Under the pieces are notes generated by a model. It was given only the letters and a program-made list of their open reading frames with translations, was not told the DNA's origin and did no database searches. A stretch of DNA of 64,000 nucleotides, taken from NCBI RefSeq assembly GCF_016862095.1, contig NZ_BOMH01000037.1:1-64000 (forward strand). Reading direction: 5' to 3'. Numbering within the stretch: position 1 is the stretch's first letter; each line of letters starts with the position of its first letter. Made by a program: the position numbers and the translations under genes. Below are positions 8,441 through 17,576 of the stretch, one piece after another. The DNA is from Actinoplanes cyaneus. Its GTDB lineage: Bacteria; Actinomycetota; Actinomycetes; Mycobacteriales; Micromonosporaceae.

Positions 8441-8905
8441 TTAGCCCGCGCCGGGTTCGACGGCCGGCCGCGGCGCCGACGCGGTCGGGATCGGCCCGGC
8501 TGTCGACACCGAGCGCGGTGACACCGAGCGCGGCGACACGGGGGCTGTGACTGCGGGCGCCGAGGACCGCGACGGGGTGACAGCCGGCGGCATCGAGCCC
8601 GGCTGGGCGCCGACCGGCGAGCTGCTCGGCGCAACCGGCGGGGACGGGTCCGCCGTGCGGGTCGGCGAAGGCGGTGCGGCCGGCGGGACCGGAGTCGAAT
8701 CCGCCGGCCGGAGCAGGGCGAACGCCGTGATCGAGACGGCCGCGGCGGCGAGCCCGGCAGTCATCGGCAGCCACCACCGGGCTGGCGCGGCCGGGCGGAC
8801 GAGCCGCGACGGGGCCTGCTCGTGGCGCAAGTCGCGGCTGGTAACGGCGGCCGCCCGGGCGTGGAGTGCCCCGCGCAGGCGCTGCTCGAGATCAGTTTCG
8901 GTCAT
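8441..8905 (-). CDS. Single-pass membrane protein, probable anti-sigma factor
   Basis: A 154-residue protein. A short cytoplasmic N-terminus (MTETDLEQRLRGALHARAAA) resembles the start of actinobacterial anti-sigma-like proteins. One transmembrane helix follows (~45-65), then a long extracytoplasmic Pro/Ser/Ala-rich tail. The zinc motif HxxxCxxC of ZAS-type anti-sigmas is absent. Its ATG overlaps the stop of the sigma gene (ATGA), so the two are translationally coupled, which is the main argument for an anti-sigma role. It ends near the 53-bp palindrome. Confidence 0.75.
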   Translation of the reverse strand: MTETDLEQRLRGALHARAAAVTSRDLRHEQAPSRLVRPAAPARWWLPMTAGLAAAAVSITAFALLRPADSTPVPPAAPPSPTRTADPSPPVAPSSSPVGAQPGSMPPAVTPSRSSAPAVTAPVSPRSVSPRSVSTAGPIPTASAPRPAVEPGAG

Positions 8906-9528
8906 TTCTCCCCCAGCTCGGCACGCAGCAGGGTCAGGGCGCGATGCGCGGTCGACTTGACGGTTCCGGTGGTGATCCGCAGCGTGCCGGCGATCTCCCG
9001 CTCGGACAGCCCCGACCAGTAGCGCAGGACGATGACCTGCCGCTGCCGGGTGGTAAGCCGGCCCAGCGCCCGGATCACCTCCCGGTCGCCGGTCCCGAGC
9101 AGCGCCTCGTCCTCGGCGGCCGGGGCCGGCTCGGGGCGCGGCGGCAGGTAGGCCCGGGCGATCCGGCGGCGGCGCAGCGCCGACCTGGCCGCGTTCATGA
9201 CGGCCGACACCAGGTAGGCGGCCGGGTCGGCGACCGCGTCCAACCCGGTGCCGTGACCGCGGTAGAGCCGGGTGAAGACGTCCTGGACGATGTCCTCCGC
9301 GGTGGGCAGATCGTCGACCATGAGCACGGCCAGCCGGACCAGCGGCAGGCGGCGGTCGCGGTACAGCTCGTCGATCACCGGTGGCCCGGCCGGTGCGGCG
9401 ACCGGCGGGTGCGAGCGCGCCGGCCCTGTCACGCCCGGTGCGGCGACCGGCCCGTTCGAGGGCGCCGACCCCGCCACGGCCGGGCCGGGGACACCGCCCC
9501 GCCTCCAGCGCAGCAGCGACCAGGGCAT
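8902..9528 (-). CDS. ECF-family RNA polymerase sigma factor
   Basis: An ECF sigma factor of about 208 residues. Region 2 reads ELYRDRRLPLVRLAVLMVDD then AEDIVQDVFTRLYR. Region 4 reads LGRLTTRQRQVIVLRYWSGL then SEREIAGTLRITTGTVKSTA. The start is uncertain: ATG 9528 gives a Pro/Ala-rich 50-residue N-terminal extension, while GTG 9378 would start right at region 2; neither has a good ribosome binding site. The gene is coupled to the membrane protein downstream and lies just after a secreted Pro-rich protein. It probably belongs to the SigE/SigM-like 'SigE family' of actinobacterial ECFs. Confidence 0.88.
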   Translation of the reverse strand: MPWSLLRWRRGGVPGPAVAGSAPSNGPVAAPGVTGPARSHPPVAAPAGPPVIDELYRDRRLPLVRLAVLMVDDLPTAEDIVQDVFTRLYRGHGTGLDAVADPAAYLVSAVMNAARSALRRRRIARAYLPPRPEPAPAAEDEALLGTGDREVIRALGRLTTRQRQVIVLRYWSGLSEREIAGTLRITTGTVKSTAHRALTLLRAELGEK

Positions 9529-9607
9529 CGGCAACACAAAGATCACAAAGGGCCTCGCGGTAGGGGTTCGGGGTGAAGGACGCGCGCGCCGGCCGGCGCG
9601 CGCAACC

Positions 9608-9973
9608 TCAGGATGCGGGCGAGACGCGGGGCGCCGGCGCGGCGGTCGGCCGGCGCGGCGAGGCGGTCGGAGCAGGCTCGCCCGTAGGCTTCCCCCGGGA
9701 GGCGGACGGCGTCGTCGCGACAGCCGGCGCCGGAGAAACCGTTCCGGCCGTCGGGGCCGGCCGGGCCGGGACCGGAGAGACCGTCCCGGCGGTCGGGACG
9801 GGGGAAGCGGGCCCCGGCGGCACCGGGGAGACCGTCCCCGCCGTCGGGACCGGGGAACTGGCCGGCGCGGGAGTCGTGTCGTCGGCGAAGGCCGCCGCGG
9901 CGGACAGACCGCCGATCGCGACGACGGCCACGGCGCCGGCGGCGACCGCGAAAGCCCGGGTGGATCTACGCAT
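9608..9973 (-). CDS. Secreted Pro-rich repeat protein
   Basis: A 121-residue protein starting at ATG 9973, favoured over ATG 9988 because CTGGAG sits six bases before it. Arg-rich start, hydrophobic helix and AFADD form a signal peptide. The mature part is unstructured and contains three copies of PTAGTVSPVP or a close variant, separated by Pro/Ala linkers. It precedes the sigma/anti-sigma pair by 80 bp in the same direction, so it may be the envelope-exposed member or target of that regulatory set. No family recognised. Confidence 0.7.
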   Translation of the reverse strand: MRRSTRAFAVAAGAVAVVAIGGLSAAAAFADDTTPAPASSPVPTAGTVSPVPPGPASPVPTAGTVSPVPARPAPTAGTVSPAPAVATTPSASRGKPTGEPAPTASPRRPTAAPAPRVSPAS

Positions 9974-10102
9974 CTCGAACTCCAGCATGTTGTCTGTCGG
10001 TGCACTGTCGCCCGGTAGGACGCCCGAGCCCAGAAAAGGTTGGCGACAGCGCTGTGACCCGCGACACACATGATCGCCGGGATGAGCTGACAAGATCGCC
10101 CC

Positions 10103-10344
10103 GTGATCGAGGACTTCGCCGATCGGCTGCTGCGCGACGTTGCTCGCCTCGACCCGTGCGCGGCCGTCGTCGACATCGGCGAGCAGGACACCGACGAGCT
10201 CACCGACTACAGCCCGCAGGGCCACCAGGCGCGCGCGGACCTGGCCGCCGGCGCGCGTTTCACCGGCGGGCGCTGCGGGCCGGCTCGCTCGGACTGGACC
10301 AGTTGACGCGGGTGCTCGCGGCTGACCCGCCGTACGCCGGCTAA
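10103..10344 (+). pseudogene. DUF885-family gene reduced to its two ends
   Basis: The first ~50 codons from GTG 10103 read FADRLLRDVARLDPCAAVVD and LTDYSPQGHQARADL, the N-terminus of DUF885 proteins (~550 residues, metallopeptidase-like). From about 10258, in another frame, the sequence reads FHRRALRAGSLGLDQLTRVL and ends at TAA 10344, the family's C-terminus. Roughly 450 codons between are gone and the frames do not match. CAAGAT (10091-10096) six bases before GTG looks like the old leaderless promoter. The remnant overlaps the end of the MFS gene by 4 bp. Confidence 0.75.
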
Positions 10345-11540
10345 AGGCTCTTGCCCAGACGGGCCAGCGGCGACAACGCCATCACCACCGGTGACAGCAG
10401 CAGGCCGGCGGCCGTGCACAGCAGCGCCGTCCGCAACGGTGCGTGCCCGGCCAGGAAACCGCCGAGCAGCGAACCGAGCGGGGTCAGGCCCATCCCGGCG
10501 AACGTGATCGTGGCGGCGACCCGGCCCTGCAACGCCGCCGGCGTGACGGTCTGCCGGACCGCCATGACCAGCACGTTGACCAGCTGCCCGCCGACCCCGA
10601 AAACGAAGTTGATCACGACGAGGGGCAGCACCGCACCGCGGGGCACCAGCGCCGTCGCCAGCATCACCCCGTCGCCGAGAACCGCCGCGACGAGCAGGAC
10701 CCGGCCGTGACCGAACCGGCCCGGCAACCGCCCGGCCAGCAGCGACCCGAGCAGCGCGCCCGGCCCGGTCGCGGCGAGCGCCAGCCCGATCGCCGCGGCG
10801 GACAGGTGCAGCTCGCGCGGCAGGAACAGCAGGTAGACGGTCATCGTGGCGGCGAAGAAGAACTGGAACGCGGCCGAGGCCAGGCACACCGCCCGCAGCG
10901 ACCGGTCCCCCGCCACGAAACGCACCCCGTCGCGGATGCGCCGCGGGCCGCCGGCGACGACCTGCTCCCGGCGCCGGATCCGGGCCAGGAACCCGGACGA
11001 CCCGGCGAACATCAGCGCCGCCGCCACGATCGCCAGGGGCGCGGCCAGCAGCGACACCAGCGCGCCGCCCAGCGCCGGACCGCCGATCTGCGCCGCGGAC
11101 CGGCTGCCCTCGACCGCGCCGGTCGCCCGTAGCAGGTCGTCGCGGCGCACCAGCCGGACCATCGACGCCTGGTACGCCACGTCGAAGTAGACCGACAGCG
11201 TCCCGACCGTGAACGCCACCGCCAGCAGCATCGGCAGGCCGAGCCCGCCCAGCAGGGCGACGACCGCGGTCGCCCCGAGGGTCACCGCCCGGCCCAGGTC
11301 GGTCAGGATCATCACGGTACGGGTCCGGTGCCGGTCCACCCACGCCCCGGCGGCCAGCGCGAACAGCAGCAGCGGCAGCTGACCGGCCGCGCGCAGCACA
11401 CCCAGGTCGTCAGCGCCGATGCCCAGCGTCAGCACGGCCAGCAGCGGCAGCACGATCAGGCCGGTCTGCTCACCCCACTGCGAGGCGGTCTGGCCCGCCC
11501 AGAGGCGACGGAAATCAGGGTCGTTCCACAATGTCGGCAC
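10341..11540 (-). CDS. MFS transporter
   Basis: A 399-residue, 12-helix major facilitator protein. The N-terminus (DPDFRRLWAGQTASQWGEQ) and the loop DRHRTRTVMILTDLGRAV after helix 2 are typical of the MFS group that includes macrolide and enterobactin exporters (MefA/EntS-like, DHA3). It is most likely a drug or siderophore exporter in the cytoplasmic membrane; the substrate cannot be told. The start ATG 11540 lies about 115 bp from the divergent methyltransferase. Confidence 0.9.
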   Translation of the reverse strand: MPTLWNDPDFRRLWAGQTASQWGEQTGLIVLPLLAVLTLGIGADDLGVLRAAGQLPLLLFALAAGAWVDRHRTRTVMILTDLGRAVTLGATAVVALLGGLGLPMLLAVAFTVGTLSVYFDVAYQASMVRLVRRDDLLRATGAVEGSRSAAQIGGPALGGALVSLLAAPLAIVAAALMFAGSSGFLARIRRREQVVAGGPRRIRDGVRFVAGDRSLRAVCLASAAFQFFFAATMTVYLLFLPRELHLSAAAIGLALAATGPGALLGSLLAGRLPGRFGHGRVLLVAAVLGDGVMLATALVPRGAVLPLVVINFVFGVGGQLVNVLVMAVRQTVTPAALQGRVAATITFAGMGLTPLGSLLGGFLAGHAPLRTALLCTAAGLLLSPVVMALSPLARLGKSL

Positions 11541-11655
11541 AGTGATCCCTCGGATGGGGCTGCGCCGTGGTTGCGGGGCAGCACGCGATGACAGGAGCTC
11601 GGGTCAGCGCGTGCTCGAACGACCGGGCATTTCTCTCCTCGGGCCCACCGGGACA

Positions 11656-12417
11656 ATGACGGCCATGACAGCGAACAGGCCGACGGCAGCATACTTCGAC
11701 ACGTGGTACGCCGACATGGCAGTTTCTCCGGCCCGCGACGCGATCATCGCCCGGACGCTCGGCCTGCCCCCGGAGCTCGAGTTCGCCGGCACCCTGCCCT
11801 GGCAGGGGATCGCCGCGATGATCGAGGCGCTGCGGCTGCCTCCCCACGGGCTGCTGCTCGACCTCGCGTGCGGGCGCGGCGGGTACGGCATCGAGATCGC
11901 CCGCCGCACCGGCGCGCACCTGATCGGCGTCGACTTCTCCGCGGTCGCCGTGCGGGCGGCCACCGCGATGAGCGCGCGCCTGCTGCCCGGGGGCCGCACC
12001 GAGTTCCGGCTCGGCACGCTGACCGCCACCGGACTGCCTGCCGGTGAGGCGGACGCGTTGATGTGTGTGGACGCGGTCCAGTTCGCCGAGCCGCCCCTCG
12101 CCGCGCTGACCGAGTTCCGCCGGCTCCTGGCCCCCGGCGGCCGGCTGGCCCTGACCTGCTGGGAGGCGGTCGACGACCGGGCGCCGGCCCGGATCCGCGA
12201 GGTGGACCTGCGGCGGGACCTGCCATTGGCCGGTTTCGCCGACGTCCAGGTCCACGACATGCCGGACTGGCGGGCCGCCGAACGCACCATGTGGGAGCAG
12301 GCTCTCGCCGCGGACGGCACCGACGCGGCAGTCCGGTCCCTGCAGGAGGAGGGCCGCAGCTCCCTGGCGGCGTTCGACGCGCTGCGCCGCGTGTTCGCGA
12401 CCGCCACGGCCCCCTGA
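11656..12417 (+). CDS. Class I SAM-dependent methyltransferase
   Basis: A 253-residue protein (ATG 11656; ATG 11665 is an alternative). The SAM-binding motif I is LLLDLACGRGGYGIEIARR at about residue 72, motif II LIGVDFS, and post-I DALMCVDAVQFAE. LAPGGRLALTCWEA follows as motif III. The fold and length fit UbiE/COQ5-like small-molecule methyltransferases. It is divergent from the MFS transporter, a common resistance or biosynthesis pairing, but no biosynthetic cluster is visible. It ends 8 bp before the convergent trypsin-NTPase gene. Confidence 0.88.
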   Translation: MTAMTANRPTAAYFDTWYADMAVSPARDAIIARTLGLPPELEFAGTLPWQGIAAMIEALRLPPHGLLLDLACGRGGYGIEIARRTGAHLIGVDFSAVAVRAATAMSARLLPGGRTEFRLGTLTATGLPAGEADALMCVDAVQFAEPPLAALTEFRRLLAPGGRLALTCWEAVDDRAPARIREVDLRRDLPLAGFADVQVHDMPDWRAAERTMWEQALAADGTDAAVRSLQEEGRSSLAAFDALRRVFATATAP

Positions 12418-12424
12418 CCGCCGG

Positions 12425-15400
12425 TCAGGCCGGCGCCCAGCGGGCGTACTCCCGCTCGACGGCGCCGGCCTCGGCGGTCCGCCCCAGATTGTGCAGCAGC
12501 ACCAGCTGACCGGCGAGCGCGTTGAGGTAGGCCGGCAGGAAGGCGTCCCGGTCCAGGGCCACCAGCGCTTCCAGGATCCGGATTGCCTCGGCGCCGAACG
12601 GCAGCGCGTCGAGGTCCCGGCCGCCGTCGCCGAGTACCGCCGCGTGATAGGTGAGCAGGTCGGCGTAGTGCAGGGTCGACTCGGTGATCTCCGCACGGCC
12701 GGCGAACCCCCAGGCCCGGAAGAACTCGATCCCTTCGACGGCCGCGGTGTCGGCGGCAGCGCCGTCGCCTTCGGTGTCCTGGCCGACGACCACCTCCCAC
12801 AGGGCGGCGACGAACACCTCGGCGAGCGCGGCCGCACTGCCCTCGTCCACGATCAGCGCGCGGCACCGGCCGGCGGCCTCGGCCGCCAGGGGCAGCCCAG
12901 CCCGGTTGTCGCCCAGCTCCCGGTGGCAGCGGGCCGCGGAGATCAGCACCCCGGCCAGCGGCATGATCTGATCGGGAAGCTCGCGCAGGATCGTGGCGGC
13001 GGTCAGGAACGCGTCCCGCGCGGCGTCGACCTGGCCGAGCGCGGCCCGGCAGTTGCCGCGCCCGAGGTGGATCAGTCCACGCTCGACCGGCGGCACCCCG
13101 GGCACCCCGTCACTGGCGGCCAGGGCCTCGTCGAACAGGGCCACCGCCTCCTCGGCCCGGCCCAGCACGCTCACGCAGTGCGCGTGCACCCGCAGAGCGG
13201 TGACCAGGCTCGCGGCGACCTGCGTCGCGCGGGCGGCCGTGAGAGCCTTCCGGCTCATCCGGTACGCCTCGTCAGCCTCCCCGAGCACGGACAGCGCCAT
13301 CGCTTGCACGATCAGGTTGCCCGCGACCCGGGGGTGGGCAGCCGGGGCGTCCTGCCACAGGTCGGCGGCCTGCCGGGACCGGGGCAGCGCCTCCGCGGGC
13401 CGGCCCAGTTCCTGCAGGCAGACCGCGGACATGAACATGGCGTCGGCCAGCCCCGGCAGCTCGGCGACGGTCAGCTCCGAGGCCTCGAAACCCTCGATGA
13501 CGTGATCGAAAGCGGTCAGGGCCACGTCGTACCGGCCTCGGGTGAACTCGCCCTGAGCCTCGACGAGCACGGCGGTCAGCATCGTGGCGACCACCGGGTT
13601 CGACGGCGGCAACCCCTCCAGGCCCGCCCGTGCCAGCACGGCCTGGGCGACGGCGTCGGCCGGACGGTCGACGGCGAGGTACGCATTCGCCAGCACGGTC
13701 TGCGCGTCGGCCCGCATCGCCGTCAGACTCGGCCAGCGAGCGAACAAGCCGCCGGCACCGTCCTCGCCGTCGAAGGTCAGCGCCGCGGCCAGACCGGTTG
13801 TCGCACTTTCCGCGAGGTCGACCACGTCGGCGCGCTGGTCGACGGCGAGCGATGCTCGGGCCAGGGCCAGCTCGGCCAGGGCGCGGGCCATCGGCTCGTC
13901 GACAGCACCGGAGACCGAAGCAGCACTGGAGGCGAGCACGTCCACAGCCTCCCGGGCGCTGAGCAGAGCCTGCTCGGGGGTGCCCAGCTGCAACGTGGAC
14001 AGGTGCGCCAGCCCGCTGACGAGCGCCAGCACCACCTCGGGATCGGTGTCGTCGTCCACCCGCAGCCCGAACCTCGCCAGCGCGACCAGCTGATGCGCGA
14101 ACCGCAGAGCGACCTCGGCCCGGCCGGAGGCAGCGAGCATGCCGGACATCCAGCCGAGCCCCTCGTCGATGTCGTCGGCAACCGCCAGCATGGCCTGTTG
14201 CGGCACCGGGAGCGCGTCCGGGTCCAGAGACGCCAGGTCGGTGGCGCTCATCGACGTCAGCCAGTCGTAGGGTTGCCGGCCCTCCAACAGTTCCACCAGG
14301 ACGTGCAGCATCCCGAACTCGTCGAGGTTGTCGTCGCTGACCCGCGCCCCGATCAGGTCGCGAGCTTCGGTGAGAATCCGCGCCGCGGCCCCGACCTCAC
14401 CGCTGCCGAGCTGTAGCAGTCCCTGGATCGTGCTGACCTCGGCAAGCGCCGCGGCGCTCTCGGGCGTCGTGGGCAGGACACGCAGCAGAGCCGCGGCCTC
14501 GTCGACCTCGGCCAGGGCCCACTGCCGCTGGGCCGGTGTCAGGCGCAGCGGGTCTTCCCCTCTGCTGGCCAGCGCGGCGACCCGGACCAGCACGGCTTCC
14601 GCGAAATCCGCCTCGTACCGCGCAAAGCTCTCGGGGCCGAGCCGCTGGAACTCGGTGATCGCCTCCGTCGCATAGGTCAGCGCTGCCCCGGCCGCCGCTT
14701 CGTCGTCGTCATCGGCGAGTTCCCCGGCGATCGTGCTGAGGAAAGTGGCGAACGCGGCCCGCGACGGGTCGTCGGTGACCGACCGGCGGCGCAGCCCGGC
14801 ACTCTCGGCGAGCGTGGCGAGCAGGACCTGGCCGGACAGGTGCGGTTCGAGAGCGCGCAGCGCGTCGGACACCGCGATCAGGTCCGCGGCGCCGGCGCTG
14901 TCGTACCGGTCGGCGAGGCCGCTGCTCAGGCGTGCCGCCAGGGTGATCAACGCGGTGCTGTGCCCGGCCGTCCACCGGGTGTGCTCCGGTTCGCTGCCGG
15001 CGAGCGGCCGCGGGGCCGGGTCCGTGCCGAGCGCGCCGCCGGGGCCGGGGTCGTCCCGCAGGTTCGACGCCAGCCGGGTCAGCGGCCCGGCGAGGGGCCG
15101 CAGCAGGTGACCGGCGAAGTCCTGGCCGGCCCGCAGCGTGATCGCCTCGACGCACACGTCGAGGGCGGCTGCCTGGTCGCCGAGGCCGGCCAGGCAGTGG
15201 CCGAGGTTGATCAGGATGTCGCAGCGTTCGATCAGCGCGGCGGTGTCCGTGCCGCCGTCCTGGCGGGCCAGGTCCGCCGCCCTGGTCAGGGCGTCGCGCG
15301 CGGCCCGCCGGTCGCCGCCGGCCGGCCCGGTGCCGACGTTGTACCAGGCGCGCGCCAGGCGGCGGGTCTGCTCAGGGCCGAGCGTCCGGGCGACCGCCAG

Positions 15401-17557
15401 GGCTTCGGCGGCGTCAGCGGCGGCGCCGGACGCGGCGGCCAGGTCGGTCAGCGCGTCGGCCCGCACCGGCCCGGTCGGCGCGTGCGGCGGCTGGGCGTCG
15501 CACCAGGCGATCGCGAGCCGCGCGAGCCGGGTCGTCATCAGCCGGTAACTCTCCTCGCGGCGCGGTACCCGGCGGATGACGGCAGCCCCGGCGGCCAGCG
15601 CGGCGCCGGCGTCGGCGCCGACCCGGTCCAGGGCGGCCCCGATCAGGCCGGGCAGACGGCCGGCGGGCTCGGCCGCGGCCCGGGTCACGAGGGGGCCGAG
15701 GCAGGAGACAAGAAGATTGCCGAGGGCGGTACGGACCTCGTCCCGGTTGCCGGCCGCCAGGTTCAGCGCGTCGAGCATGGTGGCGGTGTGCTCGGTGGTG
15801 CACGCCGCAAGCCCGTGGATCGCGACCACCAGGTCCGGCAGCTCGGGGGTGCTGGCGAGCAGTTCCTCGGCGAGCAGGTCCGGTTCCAGGGCTGCGATCC
15901 GCGACCCGGTCCCGAACAGCTCGGCCAGCCAGTTCCCGAGGTTGCCCCGGCGCACCCCGTCGGCGTCGCTCAGCTGCCTGATCGCCGGCAGCAGCTCCGG
16001 TACGACGTCGATCTCGGGTCTGGTCAGCGTGGCCAGGGCGAGGACCTGGCGTGCCTGGGTGAAGCCGATGTCGTGGATCCGGTGCGCGGCCAGGCGTTCC
16101 TGCCAGTGCTCCATCTCCCGGTCCAGGAAGGAGGCCATCAGGTCCCCGGCGGTCGGGTAGCGGTCGCCGTGCACCGCCAGCAGCACCGCGACGTGCACCT
16201 TCAGCGGGTTGCCGTACGCGTCGTCGCGCAGGTCCAGCCGCGACAGGTCGGCCGTGCCCCCACTGAACGCCCGCCGGGCCGCGTCCCGGTGCCGCAGCCG
16301 TTCCTCGTGACTGAGCCCGCCGGAGCGCAGCCGCACGGTGATGCTGGGCCGGGAGATGAACGGGATCCGCTTCACGCCGGCCCACCAGGTGAGGTCGGCG
16401 CGGGCGGCCTCGTCGCCGGGCACCCGGTCGAGCAGCAGGAATCGCAGCTTCGGGCCGTACCGGCGCGCGCCCAGCCCGGTGATCCAGGTGATGACCCGGC
16501 GGCTCAGCCGGTCCGGATAGTCCAGCACCAGCAGGGTCGGCCAGACCACGTCGACGACGTGGCTGCGGAGAACCTCGTCCAGAATGTTCTCGTCGGCGAA
16601 GCCGGCTGACCAGCCCCGCTCGGTGAGGTCGCGGCACAGTTGGATGCCGAGCCGGGTCTTGCCCGCACCGCCGGCCCCGGCGACCAGGCCGAGGCTGACG
16701 TGTTCATCGGCGGCGCACCAGGCGAGAAGGTCACGGCGCTGGTCGTCACGGCCGAGGAAGCCGACCGCCTCGTTCCCGGCCTGCAGCAGCTCGTAGTCCT
16801 CCAGGCCGATCAGGGACGGCGGCGCGGCAACGGTCTTCAGGATGCTGCCGTCGCCGCGGGCGTCGAGTGGCACGGACCGTTGCGCCGTGACGTCCTCCAG
16901 CCGGCTCTCGTCCGTGCCGGCGTGGCGCAGGAACTCCGGATCGGTGAACAGTCGCTCCACCGGCGTGGCCTGCAGCACCGCCCCGCCGTAGCGCATCCGG
17001 TGGGCGACGACGACACCGACGATGCGCTTGCGGGCATCCATGACGGCCGCACCGGACAGGCCGCTCCACGGCGAACCGCCGTCACCGGGCAGCAGCGGCA
17101 CCCCCGACTCGACGGTGATCTCGTACCGCTTCGTGTCAGGACTCATCGTCTCGACCGCGCCCCGCACGGTCGCCAGTTCCCGGACCTCCTGCTCACCGCG
17201 GCGGGCGGCCTGCACGGCGGGAAAACCCCGCGCCCGCACCGGCACCGCAGCGTCGAATTCCAGGATGCGGCCCCAGCGGACGGCGCCGGAGTCGGGGGTG
17301 CCGGCCCAGGGTGCGTCGTCGACGGCGAGCAGCGCGGCGTCCCCGGCGCCGCGCCTGGCCCAGACGACCGTCGCCCCGCGGAAGTCCGGCTCGCCGGCAA
17401 CCCGGACCTGGACCCGCTGCGGCCGGTCGCCGGCCGGGGACAGCAGGTGGCGGGCGGTCAGCACGAGCTGGTCGCCGATCGCGTACCCCGAACCGTAGGC
17501 CGCCCCGAAAACCTCGACCACGCGGTGCCGGCCGGTGCGCTGATCCTGACGCTCCAT
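12425..17557 (-). CDS. Trypsin-like protease / STAND NTPase / TPR protein
   Basis: A 1710-residue protein. ATG 17557 is chosen because GGGGGAGA precedes it; upstream codons are not family-like. Residues 1-200 form a trypsin-like domain with the triad His37 (LTARHLL), Asp73 (GAGDAALLAVD) and Ser168 (GLSGAAVMD). Residues ~262-500 are a STAND/NACHT-like NTPase with Walker A GAGGAGKT (294-301) and Walker B LLVLDYPD (342-349). The remaining ~1200 residues are helical repeats, many clearly TPR (ALTYATEAITEFQRLGPESF, ALPRSRQAADLWQD). The trypco2 gene lies 19 bp upstream in the same operon. This is the architecture of NTP-dependent conflict proteins: sensing by TPR, switch by NTPase, proteolysis as effector. 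Confidence 0.9.
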   Translation of the reverse strand: MERQDQRTGRHRVVEVFGAAYGSGYAIGDQLVLTARHLLSPAGDRPQRVQVRVAGEPDFRGATVVWARRGAGDAALLAVDDAPWAGTPDSGAVRWGRILEFDAAVPVRARGFPAVQAARRGEQEVRELATVRGAVETMSPDTKRYEITVESGVPLLPGDGGSPWSGLSGAAVMDARKRIVGVVVAHRMRYGGAVLQATPVERLFTDPEFLRHAGTDESRLEDVTAQRSVPLDARGDGSILKTVAAPPSLIGLEDYELLQAGNEAVGFLGRDDQRRDLLAWCAADEHVSLGLVAGAGGAGKTRLGIQLCRDLTERGWSAGFADENILDEVLRSHVVDVVWPTLLVLDYPDRLSRRVITWITGLGARRYGPKLRFLLLDRVPGDEAARADLTWWAGVKRIPFISRPSITVRLRSGGLSHEERLRHRDAARRAFSGGTADLSRLDLRDDAYGNPLKVHVAVLLAVHGDRYPTAGDLMASFLDREMEHWQERLAAHRIHDIGFTQARQVLALATLTRPEIDVVPELLPAIRQLSDADGVRRGNLGNWLAELFGTGSRIAALEPDLLAEELLASTPELPDLVVAIHGLAACTTEHTATMLDALNLAAGNRDEVRTALGNLLVSCLGPLVTRAAAEPAGRLPGLIGAALDRVGADAGAALAAGAAVIRRVPRREESYRLMTTRLARLAIAWCDAQPPHAPTGPVRADALTDLAAASGAAADAAEALAVARTLGPEQTRRLARAWYNVGTGPAGGDRRAARDALTRAADLARQDGGTDTAALIERCDILINLGHCLAGLGDQAAALDVCVEAITLRAGQDFAGHLLRPLAGPLTRLASNLRDDPGPGGALGTDPAPRPLAGSEPEHTRWTAGHSTALITLAARLSSGLADRYDSAGAADLIAVSDALRALEPHLSGQVLLATLAESAGLRRRSVTDDPSRAAFATFLSTIAGELADDDDEAAAGAALTYATEAITEFQRLGPESFARYEADFAEAVLVRVAALASRGEDPLRLTPAQRQWALAEVDEAAALLRVLPTTPESAAALAEVSTIQGLLQLGSGEVGAAARILTEARDLIGARVSDDNLDEFGMLHVLVELLEGRQPYDWLTSMSATDLASLDPDALPVPQQAMLAVADDIDEGLGWMSGMLAASGRAEVALRFAHQLVALARFGLRVDDDTDPEVVLALVSGLAHLSTLQLGTPEQALLSAREAVDVLASSAASVSGAVDEPMARALAELALARASLAVDQRADVVDLAESATTGLAAALTFDGEDGAGGLFARWPSLTAMRADAQTVLANAYLAVDRPADAVAQAVLARAGLEGLPPSNPVVATMLTAVLVEAQGEFTRGRYDVALTAFDHVIEGFEASELTVAELPGLADAMFMSAVCLQELGRPAEALPRSRQAADLWQDAPAAHPRVAGNLIVQAMALSVLGEADEAYRMSRKALTAARATQVAASLVTALRVHAHCVSVLGRAEEAVALFDEALAASDGVPGVPPVERGLIHLGRGNCRAALGQVDAARDAFLTAATILRELPDQIMPLAGVLISAARCHRELGDNRAGLPLAAEAAGRCRALIVDEGSAAALAEVFVAALWEVVVGQDTEGDGAAADTAAVEGIEFFRAWGFAGRAEITESTLHYADLLTYHAAVLGDGGRDLDALPFGAEAIRILEALVALDRDAFLPAYLNALAGQLVLLHNLGRTAEAGAVEREYARWAPA

Positions 17558-17576
17558 CACCGGTCTCCCCCGAGGG

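Noticed and set aside
9573..9860. A non-coding tandem repeat
   Set aside because: The repetition corresponds to PTAGTVSPVP units in the secreted protein and is coding.
8902..10203. A longer 433-codon version of the ECF sigma gene
   Set aside because: The extra N-terminal part is antisense low-complexity Arg/Pro sequence and overlaps the secreted Pro-rich gene on the same strand.
11540..12417. A biosynthetic gene cluster around the MFS and methyltransferase genes
   Set aside because: No synthase, carrier or tailoring set accompanies them.
12491..14416. A 641-codon plus-strand frame inside the trypsin-NTPase-TPR region
   Set aside because: Composition (Gln/Gly/His-rich) is that of the complement of TPR codons; the minus-strand protein is unambiguous.
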